The notes: generated by a model from the letters alone, not told the origin. Positions 1 to 11,023 are shown, counted from the first letter of the stretch. The stretch is DNA of 64,000 bases from Candidatus Peribacteria bacterium (GCA_031276875.1 JAISMG010000037.1:35770-99769), one strand, 5' to 3'. A program made the numbers and translations.

Positions 1-656
1 AGCCCTTTGGAGTCAGCGAATATAATATTGGTCGCTCCAGCTTGATGAAGCAATTTCCCGATAGCAATCGCCGCAGCTCCTGCACCACTAATCACGATAT
101 GTTGGTCGGACAAAGAAGCCGTTTTGAGCTGTAAAGCATTCATCAGTCCCGCAAGAACGACAATCGCCGTCCCGTGTTGGTCATCGTGAAAAACGGGAAT
201 ATTCAGCCTTTTTTTCAGTTCTGTTTCGATATAGAAGCAGTTGGGAGCAGCAATATCTTCGAGGTTAATCCCGCCAAAAGTCGGAGCAATCGCTTCAACC
301 GTGCGAATAATTTCATCGGGGTCTTGGGTCGAAAGCACCAACGGAACAGCGTCAACGCCTCCAAATTCCTTGAACAAAATCGCTTTCCCTTCCATCACGG
401 GAAGCCCCGCCAATCCGCCAATATTTCCCAGTCCAAGTACCGCAGAACCATCACTAACAATCGCAATGGTATTGTGTTTTCGAGTGAGAGAAAAAGCTGA
501 CTCTTTATTTTTGGCTATCTCCAAACAAGGTGCGGCTACTCCGGGCGAGTAATACGTCGCCAAATCATCGTTAGTTTGAAGGGGAACTTTTGTGTGCATT
601 TCAAGTTTTCCTTGGTATTTCTGATGCTCTTGCAGAGCAAGTTGTGCGTAATCCAT
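1..656 (-). CDS. Malic enzyme (NAD-type), runs off the left edge of the window
   Basis: Reverse-strand translation MDYAQLALQEHQKYQGKLEMHTKVPLQTNDDLATYYSPGVAAPCLEI...VSDGSAVLGLGNIGGLAGLPVMEGKAILFKEFGGVDAVPLVL...FHDDQHGTAIVVLAGLMNAL...ISGAGAAAIAIGKLL has malic enzyme N-terminal and NAD-binding motifs; absent from the ORF track because it is open at the edge. Confidence 0.93.
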   Translation of the reverse strand, partial: MDYAQLALQEHQKYQGKLEMHTKVPLQTNDDLATYYSPGVAAPCLEIAKNKESAFSLTRKHNTIAIVSDGSAVLGLGNIGGLAGLPVMEGKAILFKEFGGVDAVPLVLSTQDPDEIIRTVEAIAPTFGGINLEDIAAPNCFYIETELKKRLNIPVFHDDQHGTAIVVLAGLMNALQLKTASLSDQHIVISGAGAAAIAIGKLLHQAGATNIIFADSKG

Positions 657-679
657 ATGCAAATCAATAGAGTAATAAA

Positions 680-1051
680 TTAGGCAACTGCAACTTTACG
701 GCGCTTATTTCAGTTAAAAGACGCAAGAGATAAAGCATATAATTTTTCTTTTATTTGCTGTATTCTTTCTCTTTCCTTTTTGTCCTCATTAAGAAGCCAA
801 AGATTATAGCCATTCTGAAGATGAAGCCGTACATCTACGGAAGTCCCAAAAGAAGTGGCAATACGGACAGCCAATCTTGGAGTAATATTTTTTCTTCCTT
901 TAATAATATTATTTACTTCAGCAGTTGTAATACCTAATAATTCTGCAAAGTATTTCTGCGACCATCCTCTTTCTTCAATTTCTCTTCAAATCAATTTCCC
1001 TGGATGGCTTACTTTTGGTACAAAGTTTGGGTCAATAGTGAGATTAGTCAT
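680..1051 (-). CDS. higA: HigA-family antitoxin (XRE/HTH)
   Basis: Code-25 translation MTNLTIDPNFVPKVSHPGKLI(G)REIEERGWSQKYFAELLGITTAEVNNIIKGRKNITPRLAVRIATSFGTSVDVRLHLQNGYNLWLL; HigA-type HTH, directly downstream of a HigB-like gene. Confidence 0.85.
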
Positions 1052-1102
1052 AGTAATTATACATAAAAATATAAATCAAATTGTTATCAGAAGAAAAGAC
1101 AG

Positions 1103-1408
1103 CTAATGAGGGTCAACCACCTCTTCAAGAATTAGGATAAGTTCAGGATTTGTCTCAATATCCATAATAAGTCTAAATTGCCTATCACATCTTATGGAAT
1201 GTTTTCCTTTATACTTTCCTACTTTGTACTTTTCAAAATGATAAGATTTCACTTGATAAATGTCCTCTAGGCTTTTGATACCTTTCAAAAAGTATACAGC
1301 ATCACGAAACCCTTGTTCTGTGTTTTTGGGGAACTTTGCAATTTTTCTATACTCATAAATATCAAGAAGTTCTCTTCATTTGCTGTTATTTTTGAATTCA
1401 ACACGCAT
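1103..1408 (-). CDS. higB: HigB/RelE-superfamily toxin
   Basis: Code-25 translation MRVEFKNNSK(G)RELLDIYEYRKIAKFPKNTEQGFRDAVYFLKGIKSLEDIYQVKSYHFEKYKVGKYKGKHSIRCDRQFRLIMDIETNPELILILEEVVDPH; RQFRLIM..., EVVD typical of HigB; toxin-first order. Confidence 0.8.
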
Positions 1409-1574
1409 GAGTAAAAGAAGTAAGTAAAGCTGTAAGATATTCCTCTTATCTATTTTACAATATCCATTGTACATAATTTTTTATGAATTGCAAGAAAAAA
1501 ATTATATATTTTGGAAGTCTTTATGAGAACAAAAACCATTCACGTTTGTAAAGAATATAATAATATACAACTCT

Positions 1575-2657
1575 TTAAAGGGTAGAAAAATCAATATCGA
1601 AACAATACGGAAATCCATGTTTTGCTAAATGACAAGGCTTAATAATATCATCTGTACAATTACCCACAAAATCATTAGTAGTGGCATCATACGTACAATT
1701 AGGATTATTATCAGCATTACACGCTGCAGCACCAGCTTCCAAATCTCCTTCTATAGCATTTATCCAATATCCTTTAGGTGAACATACACATAAATATCCA
1801 CTTTTATATCTCATCAAGCCTACATTATCTGCAGTACATTTTGTACCTGTCGGAACTCCTCCAAATTTTACTGCACCTTTGGAATCAAAAACCACTTGTG
1901 GAGCATTAGTATTTATTCCTACTCCAGAAGTATTAACATAAAATGCATTTCCTATCGTAGGAGAAAAGCCATTGGGAGTTGTTGACCACACGAACGTATT
2001 GGAAATAGTATTTGGAATAGTCACATTTGCTCCAATAATCAGATTATTTTTTCCTCCTGCAATAGTATTATTTTTCATCCCCAAAATAATTCCTCCATAA
2101 TTGGTATTTCCTTCTCCTCAGAGAATGAGACTCGCCTCCCCCGAAAGCGTATTTCACGAACCTCCCGCCAATAAACTATGAGTAGTAGTAGACATCAGGC
2201 GATTTCCATACCCTCCAAAAATAACTCCATTCGTTGCATTGGTTCAGATTTGATTGCCTTGCCCTCCTACAATTACGGCATTCTCAGCACGTACGATATT
2301 TCCACTTCCTCCTCCAACAAAGCTGGTAGCCTTATCTACCTGATTGGTTGTTCCTACTTGTACAGTACCTGAAGCAACCAATGTCCCTTCCAAAGTACCT
2401 GTAGAAGCATATCGTGAAGTTCCTCCTTTTTGTGTTCCCGACAAAAAGTTCAATTTCTCAATGTATTCAACAGTATTATCTACACCGACTATTGCCATAT
2501 CAGGAATAGGACTTTGTGCCTGGGTTCCTAACGGCTGAAGTAAAAGTATTCCCCCTGCTCCTGCAAGCAAAAGAGATAAAAACAGAAAACACAAACTTGG
2601 TACACTACACCAAGAAGCTGTTTTTGTAGCAGAACGCTTTTGTTTTGAAGGTTTCAT
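1575..2657 (-). CDS. Secreted/membrane-anchored protein with trimeric-adhesin-like (YadA-head type) repeats
   Basis: N-terminal TM segment (FLFLSLLLAGAGGILLL), then repeats FVGGGSGNIV / VIVGGQGNQIG / VIFGGYGNRLM / LLAGGSGNTLSGEASLILGGEGN / TIAGGKNNLIIG; three TGA in frame read as Gly complete the GG-GN repeats. Confidence 0.7.
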
Positions 2658-2817
2658 CTACAACACTCAGTAAAGATAAAAAAATTTTCGATTTCACTAT
2701 ACGAATATGCTACCCATTGTCAATTTTTTTTCAACTTTTTTTCCCCGTCGGAAAATTGTAATTCAAAATATACCACTAAGGCTAATCCTCCAGCAAACTA
2801 CATCAACAAAACACATC

Positions 2818-4017
2818 CTATCCTACAAACGGCAACTTCACTCCCCAAAACATCACTAAATCTTTGAGAATAATCACCACTCCCAATAGTAACAACAAGT
2901 AAAAGAAAAACGCATTTACATATCCTTCATACTGAAAATACTTTTCTGGTTTCCAGCGAAAGAGAGCTTGTAAAATCACGCCAATTCCCCTCCCTCCATC
3001 CAAAGCAGGAATAGGAAGCAGATTGAAAATCGCTAATGCGAGAGAAATAATCCCCGCAAACGCCAAATACGCAATTCGTCCTCCACTCTGATAAAATAAT
3101 GCTCCCATTTTTACCGCTCCCACCGGTCCTGCAAGTGAATTGAAGGCACTTTTTACCTTCTCTCTATTGAAGGAAAAGAGCGATGCTCATAAGGTTCCTA
3201 GAGCGTTAAATGTCAAATTTCGTTCAGCTTTTATCTCGTGAAGAGAAGCCAACATTGCTTGAGGGAGTCAAAATTGAATATCGTTTATTTCCAAGGTAGA
3301 ATTTGGGGTCATCGCTATTCAGAGTTTGCAATCCGTATCAGGACAGGTAAAAGAAATTGTCTTACTTCCTGTGGTAGTATTGACAGTTAAGGTGGAGGCA
3401 GTAGAAGCAGTTCCCGCTTGGGTAAGAAGCGAAGAAAGATTTTCCATACTTACAGAGGCAACATTGACTTGCATAATCACATCCCCTGTCTGTAATCCGA
3501 TACGTTCTGCTAAACTTTCAGGTAGGATTTTTTCTATCGCAACTCCTGGCTTGATTTCTCCGGTAGCAAATCCTGCTGATTGGAGGAAAGTGAGATGGGG
3601 AATGAGATAACTTTCAGAAGTCGGTTCATTGCTCAGTCCTAGCGGTTGCGTTCCGTGTCGAAACAGTAGCGTAAAAATTACTCGTGCCGTCAATACATTC
3701 ATAGCTACTCCTCCCACAATAATAATCAGCTTTTTCCACAGTTTAGCAGTAATAAAACTATTTTTTGCATAAAATACTTCCGGATTGGCAGGGTCTTCAC
3801 CTTCTAACGCACAAAATCCCCCGAGCGGAATTCGATTGAGCGTATAATTGGTTCCGGAGGCGTCTTTTCGAAAGGTGCAAATTTTGGGAGGCAATCCAAT
3901 CCCAAATTCGTTGACTTTTACGCCGGTTTTTTTCGCTACTCGAAAATGTCCCAATTCGTGTAAAATAATCAGAAGCATAAAGAGGAGTATTCCTATAATG
4001 ATAAGTAGAATTCACAT
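2818..4017 (-). CDS. rseP: Site-2/RseP-type M50 zinc metalloprotease
   Basis: HELGHFRVAKKTGVKVNEFGIGLPP near the N-terminus, PDZ-like middle, GPVGAVKMGALF and FNLLPIPALDGGRG near the C-terminus; joined across TGA. Confidence 0.9.
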
Positions 4018-4089
4018 TTTGTTAGAACAAGAGAATAAAAAAGCTGAATATGTTCAGAGCATACACATCAGCAAGGGAAAAACAAGGGA

Positions 4090-4572
4090 TTATCCTGTAC
4101 TTCCAATGCCTCCTTTCCCTCTTTCACTAGGAAATAAGATGTCAAACTGTTCATACATCACGCTATCCACCTGCATTTCCAGTCAAGGGACATCTCCACA
4201 TCAGTACTGATGTTCTGCTCGCAAATAGGGGAAAAATTCCAATTGTGCCAATCTGGTATACGCAGGGATTTCAACCGTTTCGGCAGTGTAATTGTACAGC
4301 TGCATTAGATATTCTCCTCTGAAATCCGCATCAAATACCGCAACACTATTTGCCAACATCAAATGTGCTTTGGTAGGCAGGGAACTTCTGGCATACATTC
4401 TGCTTCCTCGTCCTTGAGGAAGAAACGTTTTGATACCTGTTCAGACTTTAGCTATTTGTCCAGCAGGCACCGTAAATGCTTCTTTACAGACGACGTCCCG
4501 ACAAACCGAACCGGGCGTTCCTTTCGTAGGGAGCAGCTTTTCATCAAATGTACAAATCAAAATATTTTGCAT
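4090..4572 (-). CDS. dut: dUTP diphosphatase
   Basis: KV(G)TGIKTFLPQGRGSRMYARSSLPTKAHLMLANSVAVFDADFRGEYLMQLYNYTAETVEI...ERGKGGIGSTG; dUTPase motifs including the C-terminal GGxGSTG. Confidence 0.88.
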
Positions 4573-4575
4573 AGA

Positions 4576-5160
4576 TTAGGAAACAAGAGATAAATCCATA
4601 TCGTTTCGAGAAACAACTTTGATAATACCGGGATAATGTTCCGCAGTATAGTCTTGGTTTCGTGGTTGGTCAAGAAGGAAACAGGGAATATGATGACGAG
4701 CAATATCACTCGCAAATTCCAAATTATCTTCCACCATTACTTGAATACCCTTTTGCATACAAAGCTGAGATTTGGGAATTTCGTGGTCAGTCAGATGATT
4801 GGAAAAGAGAATATCATCAAAAAGATTGGGAAAATGCTGATGAAGCCATTGCTTGGTTCTTTCTTTGAATACGGATACTCTTCCCGTTATCACTACTAAC
4901 GTATGTCCTTGTGATTTCCACGTTTGTAAGGTTTCTTTTGCTCCGGGAAGAGGTGGAATATTCCGAAAATCATCAGAAGCAAACAGTTCATAAAATATTT
5001 GAAATGCAGCTTCTTTTGTTAATCCTAGTTTGGAAATTTGCCACAAATCATATGCTGTAATATCTTTCCTTTGGATATTTTTGGCAGTGAAGAAAGGCAA
5101 TTGAAGGAGTTGTTTCATCGTATCACTAAGCACTTCATCACAATCTATTCCAATGAGCAT
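4576..5160 (-). CDS. HAD-superfamily / 5'-nucleotidase-like phosphatase
   Basis: MLIGIDCDEVLSDT...VVITGR...MVEDNLEFASDI; HAD motif I DxDxV and late acidic motif. Confidence 0.75.
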   Translation of the reverse strand: MLIGIDCDEVLSDTMKQLLQLPFFTAKNIQRKDITAYDLWQISKLGLTKEAAFQIFYELFASDDFRNIPPLPGAKETLQTWKSQGHTLVVITGRVSVFKERTKQWLHQHFPNLFDDILFSNHLTDHEIPKSQLCMQKGIQVMVEDNLEFASDIARHHIPCFLLDQPRNQDYTAEHYPGIIKVVSRNDMDLSLVS

Positions 5161-5406
5161 TGATAAAAAATTTTATAAGTAAACAGAAAGGGAGTATAAG
5201 ACTTTTTGATAGATTTACAAGGAGAAAAAGATTAGAGAAAATTATACTTCAAAATGCAATTGCTGATAAGTTGTTTTTTTGTTATTTACAAGGATACTTT
5301 GAAGTTTTTATAGAAACGTTACATATTATTTTATAAATGTGTTGACTTTCATAGGTAAATGTGTATTATGTTATTTCAGAAAAATGTTTTATTTATGATA
5401 ATGTAG

Positions 5407-7155
5407 ATGATGAGTCTGAATAGTTTGGCATATAATCTTATGGATGATATAGAATCAAATGATAATGGTGAAACTGAATTTTCTTTAGAAGATATTTTTG
5501 TGAATCCTGATGATAAAGAACGTTTAGAGAAGTTGTTAAAATCCAAACAAATTTTTTTAGCATATCAGCTTTTTTATAAAATATATACATCTTTTGAGAA
5601 AAATTTTATTAAACAAAATTTAACTAAAGGAGAAAAATTAGCTCCTAAAACAGATGAAGAATTACATACTATTTTTTCAGAAAATTTTTCGGATTTTCTT
5701 TTTGGACATGAGGGGATATTTTCACGATTGGAACAGACTATTGAGATGTATTTCCCAGAAATTGATCCGTTTGAAAAAGCATATCTTCAAGAAAAATTTA
5801 AGATGATTTATATTCCAACATCTGTAGAAGCATTTAATGAAAGTGTTTTGATAGTTAATGCTCCTAGTATTAATGAGTTAGCTACTTATTTGAAAAATAA
5901 TCGACATTTATGGGGAATTCCTTCTATTATTTCCCATTTTATACAGCAATATGATGGAATAGCGAAAACAGCATTAGAAACATCTGTAGAGTCACATTTT
6001 AAACATCAGAAAGAGTCTTTGGAGAAAGAACATTCTACTACGAATATTAAAGTATATTTTAATAAAAATCATTATTGTACCAAAGAAAAGGTGAGACAAT
6101 ATTGTAGGGAATGTATTACGTATTCTTTTATTTATAGTGCTTGAGAGAAAATTTATAAAATAATACATAACCAGGGTACTCAAACTTTTTCTCGTAATGA
6201 TGTTTTACTTTTTTATTTTCATTACCTTTATGAATTTGAACATTCAGATATAGAGATTCAAAAAGAGATTATATACTGATATATATATCAATATATTAAT
6301 GATGTATTGTCTAATGCATTGGAAAACACAACAAAAAAATTGAATAAAAAAGCTGAATGAGTACCACCGTCAGTATTATGAAAAAAAGAACATCCTTTAC
6401 CGGAAAATCAATGATTATCAGATGAAAGTTGATTATTGAAAACTTCTGATAGAAAATATCCAGACATACTTTTTACTATTGCAAATGGAGATGAGAAGTT
6501 TTTAAAGGAATTGAAGTATGATTATAAGAAAAAAAATGGAATATCTTATTTTACTTTACATAATAACTTTTCCACTAATGAAAAAATAGAAGAAATCATC
6601 AAACAATTATGGGAAGCTAGAATTCCTGTAATTCAAAGTCAAGAAGCAATTAAAAAGAATACTTCTGATGCATTAGTTCCTACTATAAAATGACCAATTG
6701 AACCACAAAAATTATCCTCTGAGCAATCCAATAAAGATGTGAGTCAATTTGATCAGTTTAAAAGAGCTCTCGATAATAAGCATAAAAATGCTGAAGAATT
6801 GGCTTCTATGCTTTATGAATTATGTACATTAACTGGAATAGATGTTCAAGATGATAGTACTAAACAGAAAGTTATTAGTAATTTTAAAGAATATGTGATA
6901 TATTATTCTCATATTGTGAACATATTTGTGTCTAAATTGGATGCTTATTATAAACAATGATGTCCTTCGATATGCAAAGGAATAATAATAAAATTAAAAA
7001 AAGGTGCAAATTATAGTAAGATAGAATTAGGAAGATCCCATAGAATACTTTTAAAAGACTGAGAACAAGGAAGATACTTTGAAGGAGGTGGTATTCTCTC
7101 TCATTCTGAATATGAAAAATGCTTAATTGGATTGGGATTTACTATTAAAACCTAA
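5407..7155 (+). CDS. Hypothetical protein, 582 aa in code 25, many in-frame UGA
   Basis: ORFs 5407-6144, 6436-6693 and 6739-6960 share one frame; gaps read by hand contain only TGA, terminating at TAA 7153-7155. Confidence 0.7.
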
Positions 7156-7157
7156 CT

Positions 7158-8213
7158 CTAAATAATCGTATCAGCTTCTCGGTTAATTTTGAAGCCTTTC
7201 GCATTCAAATGTAATTTGGTATACACAACATCCATAAAGTTTCTGACTTCTTTTCCTTTTAAAATAATGTTATATCTGTATTTCCCAAACATTTTATAAA
7301 TCAGTGGTGGCGTGGAATAAATTTCCAATTCCTTCATTTGATATTTCTGAGCGAGATAGAGCAATTCTTTGTACAAGGTATCAACTTTAGCAAACACTTT
7401 CCCTTCAATCTCATTTTTGTACAAAATGACGCAAAGGTCACTATAAGGTGGATAATTATACGTTTTCCTAAAAGCATATTCTGTGTCATAAAATCCTTGT
7501 TTATCGAGTTTACAAGCATTTCTGATAGAATATTGATGAGGATTAAAAGACTGAACAATAAAATTTGGCGTAGTGTGTTTCTGAAACGTTTCGTACAGTA
7601 GCTGGAAGTTGCGTTCATTAGCATTATAATCTGGGATATTCAATCCAATATCAGCATTGAGAAAAATAATCAGGTCAAGCGGATAATTGATAAGAGGCTG
7701 AGAAAGCAAACTGGTTCAGATAAGCAGAGGTTTGGAAGATTGAGAAGCGGGAGGAAGTGAAGCGAGAAATTTCTGGATTTTGTTTGGAGAATTGACCGTT
7801 TCACTTTCAATAATGAGAGAAGAAGCTCAAAAAGCTGATTGCAACTTTTCTGCTACTTGTTGTGTTCCAATTCCAAAAGGAGCAATACGAGAACTTCAAC
7901 ATTTTTCGCAGGTGCGAGGCAATGTGTATTGAGTTTTACAAATATGACAAAGTCCTATCATTTCACCATTGAGCTGTTTATGGTAAGAAATAGCAACGGA
8001 GCATTTTTTACATTGAGGGACGTGCCCACAATCATAGCAAATCATCCCTGGGGAGTAGCCTTTTTTATTCACGATAATTCAGATTTTTTTTCCTTGTTTG
8101 AGGTAGGTAGTGATGGCTTGATTGGTCAATTCGGAAAAGTAATGGTCCAATTCTTTGGTCATATTTACTAGAAAGATGTTTTTATGGGGGTGGGAAAATT
8201 GTTCGTAGTTCAT
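7158..8213 (-). CDS. priA: PriA-like primosomal protein N', C-terminal portion only (351 aa)
   Basis: GKKI(G)IIVNKKGYSPGMICYDCGHVPQCKKCSVAISYH...GLCHICKTQYTLPRTCEKC(G)SSRIAPFGIGTQQVAEKL...LLI(G)TSLLSQPLINYP...PDYNANERNFQLL...YPPYSDLCVIL; zinc-binding and C-terminal PriA motifs; in-frame TAG just upstream of the ATG. Confidence 0.88.
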
Positions 8214-8372
8214 AGGATATTTCTATATGTAATTTTTCGTTACTCATCTTCAAGAGAAATTTCACTGCAAAATATTCACCTTGTTTTTCATCCAGAAACC
8301 TGTATCATATGGTAATCAATGTGATTTGACCTTTTCTTGTTAGAATTATTTTTTATTCTTTAATTACTTGAT

Positions 8373-9005
8373 ATGATAGGAGATTATTCATCCAAAAGTC
8401 GCCGTGAAATATGGGAACAACAACACCGTCCTGATACATATAGACCACGATTGTATCTTGATAATACAGAAATACTTGATAAATTTATTAATATATTGCC
8501 TCCTGAAAGTACAGTGTTAGATTATGGTTGCAGTGAGTGAAAAATTGCTGAATATCTATTTCAACATAGATTAAAGCTTACTTGTGCTGATATAGCAGAA
8601 AATGCATTAGAACTTACAAAACAGAGGATAAACTCTCCTCTACTAACAACACTTCAAGCTAATAGTCCTAATGATATATTAGACAGACAATTTGATGGAA
8701 TTTTTTGCTGATGAGTATTACATCACATTTCGCCAGAAGAACGACCAAATTATATCCACACTTTTTATAGTATGCTCAAGCCTCACGGTGTATTACTTCT
8801 TACTTGACACAGCACTAAAACAGAAGATTTTGCAAATTGAACTCGCATTTCTCCAGCTACTTGATTTATTTCTCACGCTATTGATGAAATAGAACCATTG
8901 TTAACGCAAGAAGGATTTAGCATTAAAGAGAACTGATATATTGAAGGTAAAGAACCTAAAAGTCCTATGCAAAGATATTTAAAATATTTTCTTGCGACAA
9001 AATAA
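8373..9005 (+). CDS. Class I SAM-dependent methyltransferase
   Basis: Code-25 translation MIGDYSSKSRREIWEQQHRPDTYRPRLYLDNTEILDKFINILPPESTVLDYGCSE(G)KIAEYLFQHRLKLTCADIAENALELTKQRI...FDGIFC(GG)VLHHISPEERPNYIHTFYSMLKPHGVLLLT; motif I and post-I present; hidden by UGA in the ORF track. Confidence 0.85.
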
Positions 9006-9079
9006 TTGGTAAACAATCTATTATAGTGTCACATTTTGAAATAAACTACATTTTACAATATCAGAACAAGCAACATTTT

Positions 9080-9544
9080 CTATGCTACCTGTCTATTTTG
9101 CCTGATAAATAACGGCAAATGAATAGCTCACAGTACCAAAAAGAGGATAACCCACGTACAAAATGAAATCAGGTTATCGCGATAACGATACTCCCTTTGG
9201 TCAGCTACAGTATCTATCGCTTTTTTCTCACAAACCTGAATTTCAGCCTCCGTTTTGGGAGCGTCTACGTCCTCTTTATAGGTATATCCTTCTTGTGAAC
9301 ATTGAAGATACTGCCATTGCTGTTGGGCATAGGTTTGTGTATCCATCAACTGATACTGCAAAAGTTCATTTACCAACAATCCCGCAGAAATCGTAAATCC
9401 CAGCGTTGCCACCAACGAAATCACCAGCAAATACAAATTGAAAAAGTTTTTATGAGGCATAGCAAAGAGTAAAAAGATAAAAAATCCACCTAAAATAAGC
9501 ACCGTACCACCAATAATCACTGTAATTGACATTTTGTACATCAA
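9080..9544 (-). CDS. Small membrane protein, hypothetical
   Basis: ORF 9128-9544 extended through one TGA to TAG at 9080-9082; several hydrophobic segments. Confidence 0.6.
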
Positions 9545-9571
9545 AAGAAATAAAAATCTATATCCAAAAAT

Positions 9572-9811
9572 TTATTCAGCTTTTTTATTGAGTTTGAGAA
9601 AGTACGGAAAATGTGTCAAAAACAAAATAAGAAAGAGTACTAACCACGTCAATTGTGCAATCAAATCACTTGTGGAAAAGTACGCATAATCCAACAGCAA
9701 ACATTCCAGCAAATGATGTACACAAAACCCAAACGCAATTGTCATTCCCAGCAGAGCCACCAGAGAAACAATAAGTAAATACAGCTTAAGTGGTGCATTT
9801 TCAGTTTTCAT
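9572..9811 (-). CDS. Small membrane protein, hypothetical
   Basis: MKTENAPLKLYLLIVSLVALLGMTIAFGFCVHHLLECLLL...LTWLVLFLILFLTHFPYFLKLNKKAE; start set at 9809-9811 because the longer track ORF crosses the tRNA; similar hydrophobic plan to the neighbouring 9080-9544 gene. Confidence 0.6.
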   Translation of the reverse strand: MKTENAPLKLYLLIVSLVALLGMTIAFGFCVHHLLECLLLDYAYFSTSDLIAQLTWLVLFLILFLTHFPYFLKLNKKAE

Positions 9812-9837
9812 AGAGAAAGCAATAAGAGATAAACATT

Positions 9838-9909
9838 TGACTCGTCCCGGAGTCGAACCGGGATTACAGTCTTCGCAGGACTGTGTCCTATCCATTAAAC
9901 GAACGAATC
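9838..9909 (-). tRNA. tRNA-Arg(GCG)
   Basis: Cloverleaf: acceptor GATTCGT/ACGAGTC, D stem GTTT/GGAC, anticodon arm CAGTC-CTGCGAA-GACTG, T arm CCCGG-TTCGACT-CCGGG, discriminator A; CCA not encoded. Confidence 0.92.
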
Positions 9910-10060
9910 TTTGCTGAAAATATCCTATACAACATAATGTATCATAGTAAAAAGTGACCCAAAAAGCAAGTAAAAAATAAAAAAACTCCTCAAAAATTTG
10001 CATATTTTTTTTTTCTGAGTATACTTAGAGTATCAACTTTTTAGCTCTTATAACACAAAG

Positions 10061-11023
10061 ATGAAAAAATTAGTTCTTTCCTTGAGTCTTTTCCTTGCTG
10101 GAACGGTAGGGATTTCCTCCGCAGTAAATATGGCAGGAATTGCAGAACTTCGAACAAATGCCTCTTTTGGGTACACTACACAAGATGTGATTACGGTACC
10201 TCTCATTACTCCTTCTTCCATCGGAATTGCGTCGCCCATACTCAAAGACATTGGCGGAGATGATATGACAATTTACAAATTGACTTACGGTCCTTATTTA
10301 ATGGAAGATTTGGTAAATGCATCAGAAACTCTTTTAAAAGAAATCCAAGTTAAAACAGGAGTTGTCCAAGATGGACAAGTACATTTTTCTCTTGGACTTT
10401 CTGATGGACTCACAGGAGACAAAACTTATTACGCAATGATTACTCCTTTAGGTATTTATGATGAACCCGGGACTTCTTCAGCACAGATTTGTTTTAATCT
10501 TGCTCAAGAACGCTATGAAATAGGAAATGCCTGTCAAAACTTTGATAAACCACAAGAAGTAGAACATCCAGTTGCCACAACTTCCACAGAACCACTAACC
10601 GAAACAGCTCATACCGCAGCAAGTGCTCCTGTAAATATGTCGCTTGCCAATATTACGCATACTATAGACGGAAACACGATTAGCTTGAAATGGACAGCGT
10701 TAGAAGGAGGGGGAACAATTGATATTTTTGTCTTTGATTTCCGTCAAGAGAAATATATTCTTGCGGGGACTGTAAGAATGACCGATGAAAAATTTGACTA
10801 CAAAATGACGTGGGACAATGAACATCTCTTTAGATTTGTACCACAAGCAGGAACAGAATTTACTTATACAGTAAACGCAGTCAGAGGGCCAGAACCGACT
10901 CCTCCAGCCCCTGTTATCGTGAAACCTCCCGTTACAGGACCTGTAGAAAATATGCTTGCAGTGTTGCTACTTTCTTTGCTGGTATACGGTGGATATAGAT
11001 ATTATACTAGGAAGTCTCGATAA
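10061..11023 (+). CDS. Secreted protein with signal peptide and C-terminal TM anchor
   Basis: MKKLVLSLSLFLAGTVGISSAV signal-like start; C-terminus PPVTGPVENMLAVLLLSLLVYGGYRYYTRKSR. Confidence 0.75.
   Translation: MKKLVLSLSLFLAGTVGISSAVNMAGIAELRTNASFGYTTQDVITVPLITPSSIGIASPILKDIGGDDMTIYKLTYGPYLMEDLVNASETLLKEIQVKTGVVQDGQVHFSLGLSDGLTGDKTYYAMITPLGIYDEPGTSSAQICFNLAQERYEIGNACQNFDKPQEVEHPVATTSTEPLTETAHTAASAPVNMSLANITHTIDGNTISLKWTALEGGGTIDIFVFDFRQEKYILAGTVRMTDEKFDYKMTWDNEHLFRFVPQAGTEFTYTVNAVRGPEPTPPAPVIVKPPVTGPVENMLAVLLLSLLVYGGYRYYTRKSR

Noticed and set aside
7000-7155. HicA-like toxin domain at the end of the 582-aa ORF
   Set aside because: Only a GRSHR-like fragment resembles it; the dsRBD-like HicA core and catalytic context are not evident.
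9572-10003. Full-length 143-aa ORF as annotated in the track
   Set aside because: Its 5' part overlaps the tRNA-Arg; the internal Met at 9809-9811 is the more likely start.
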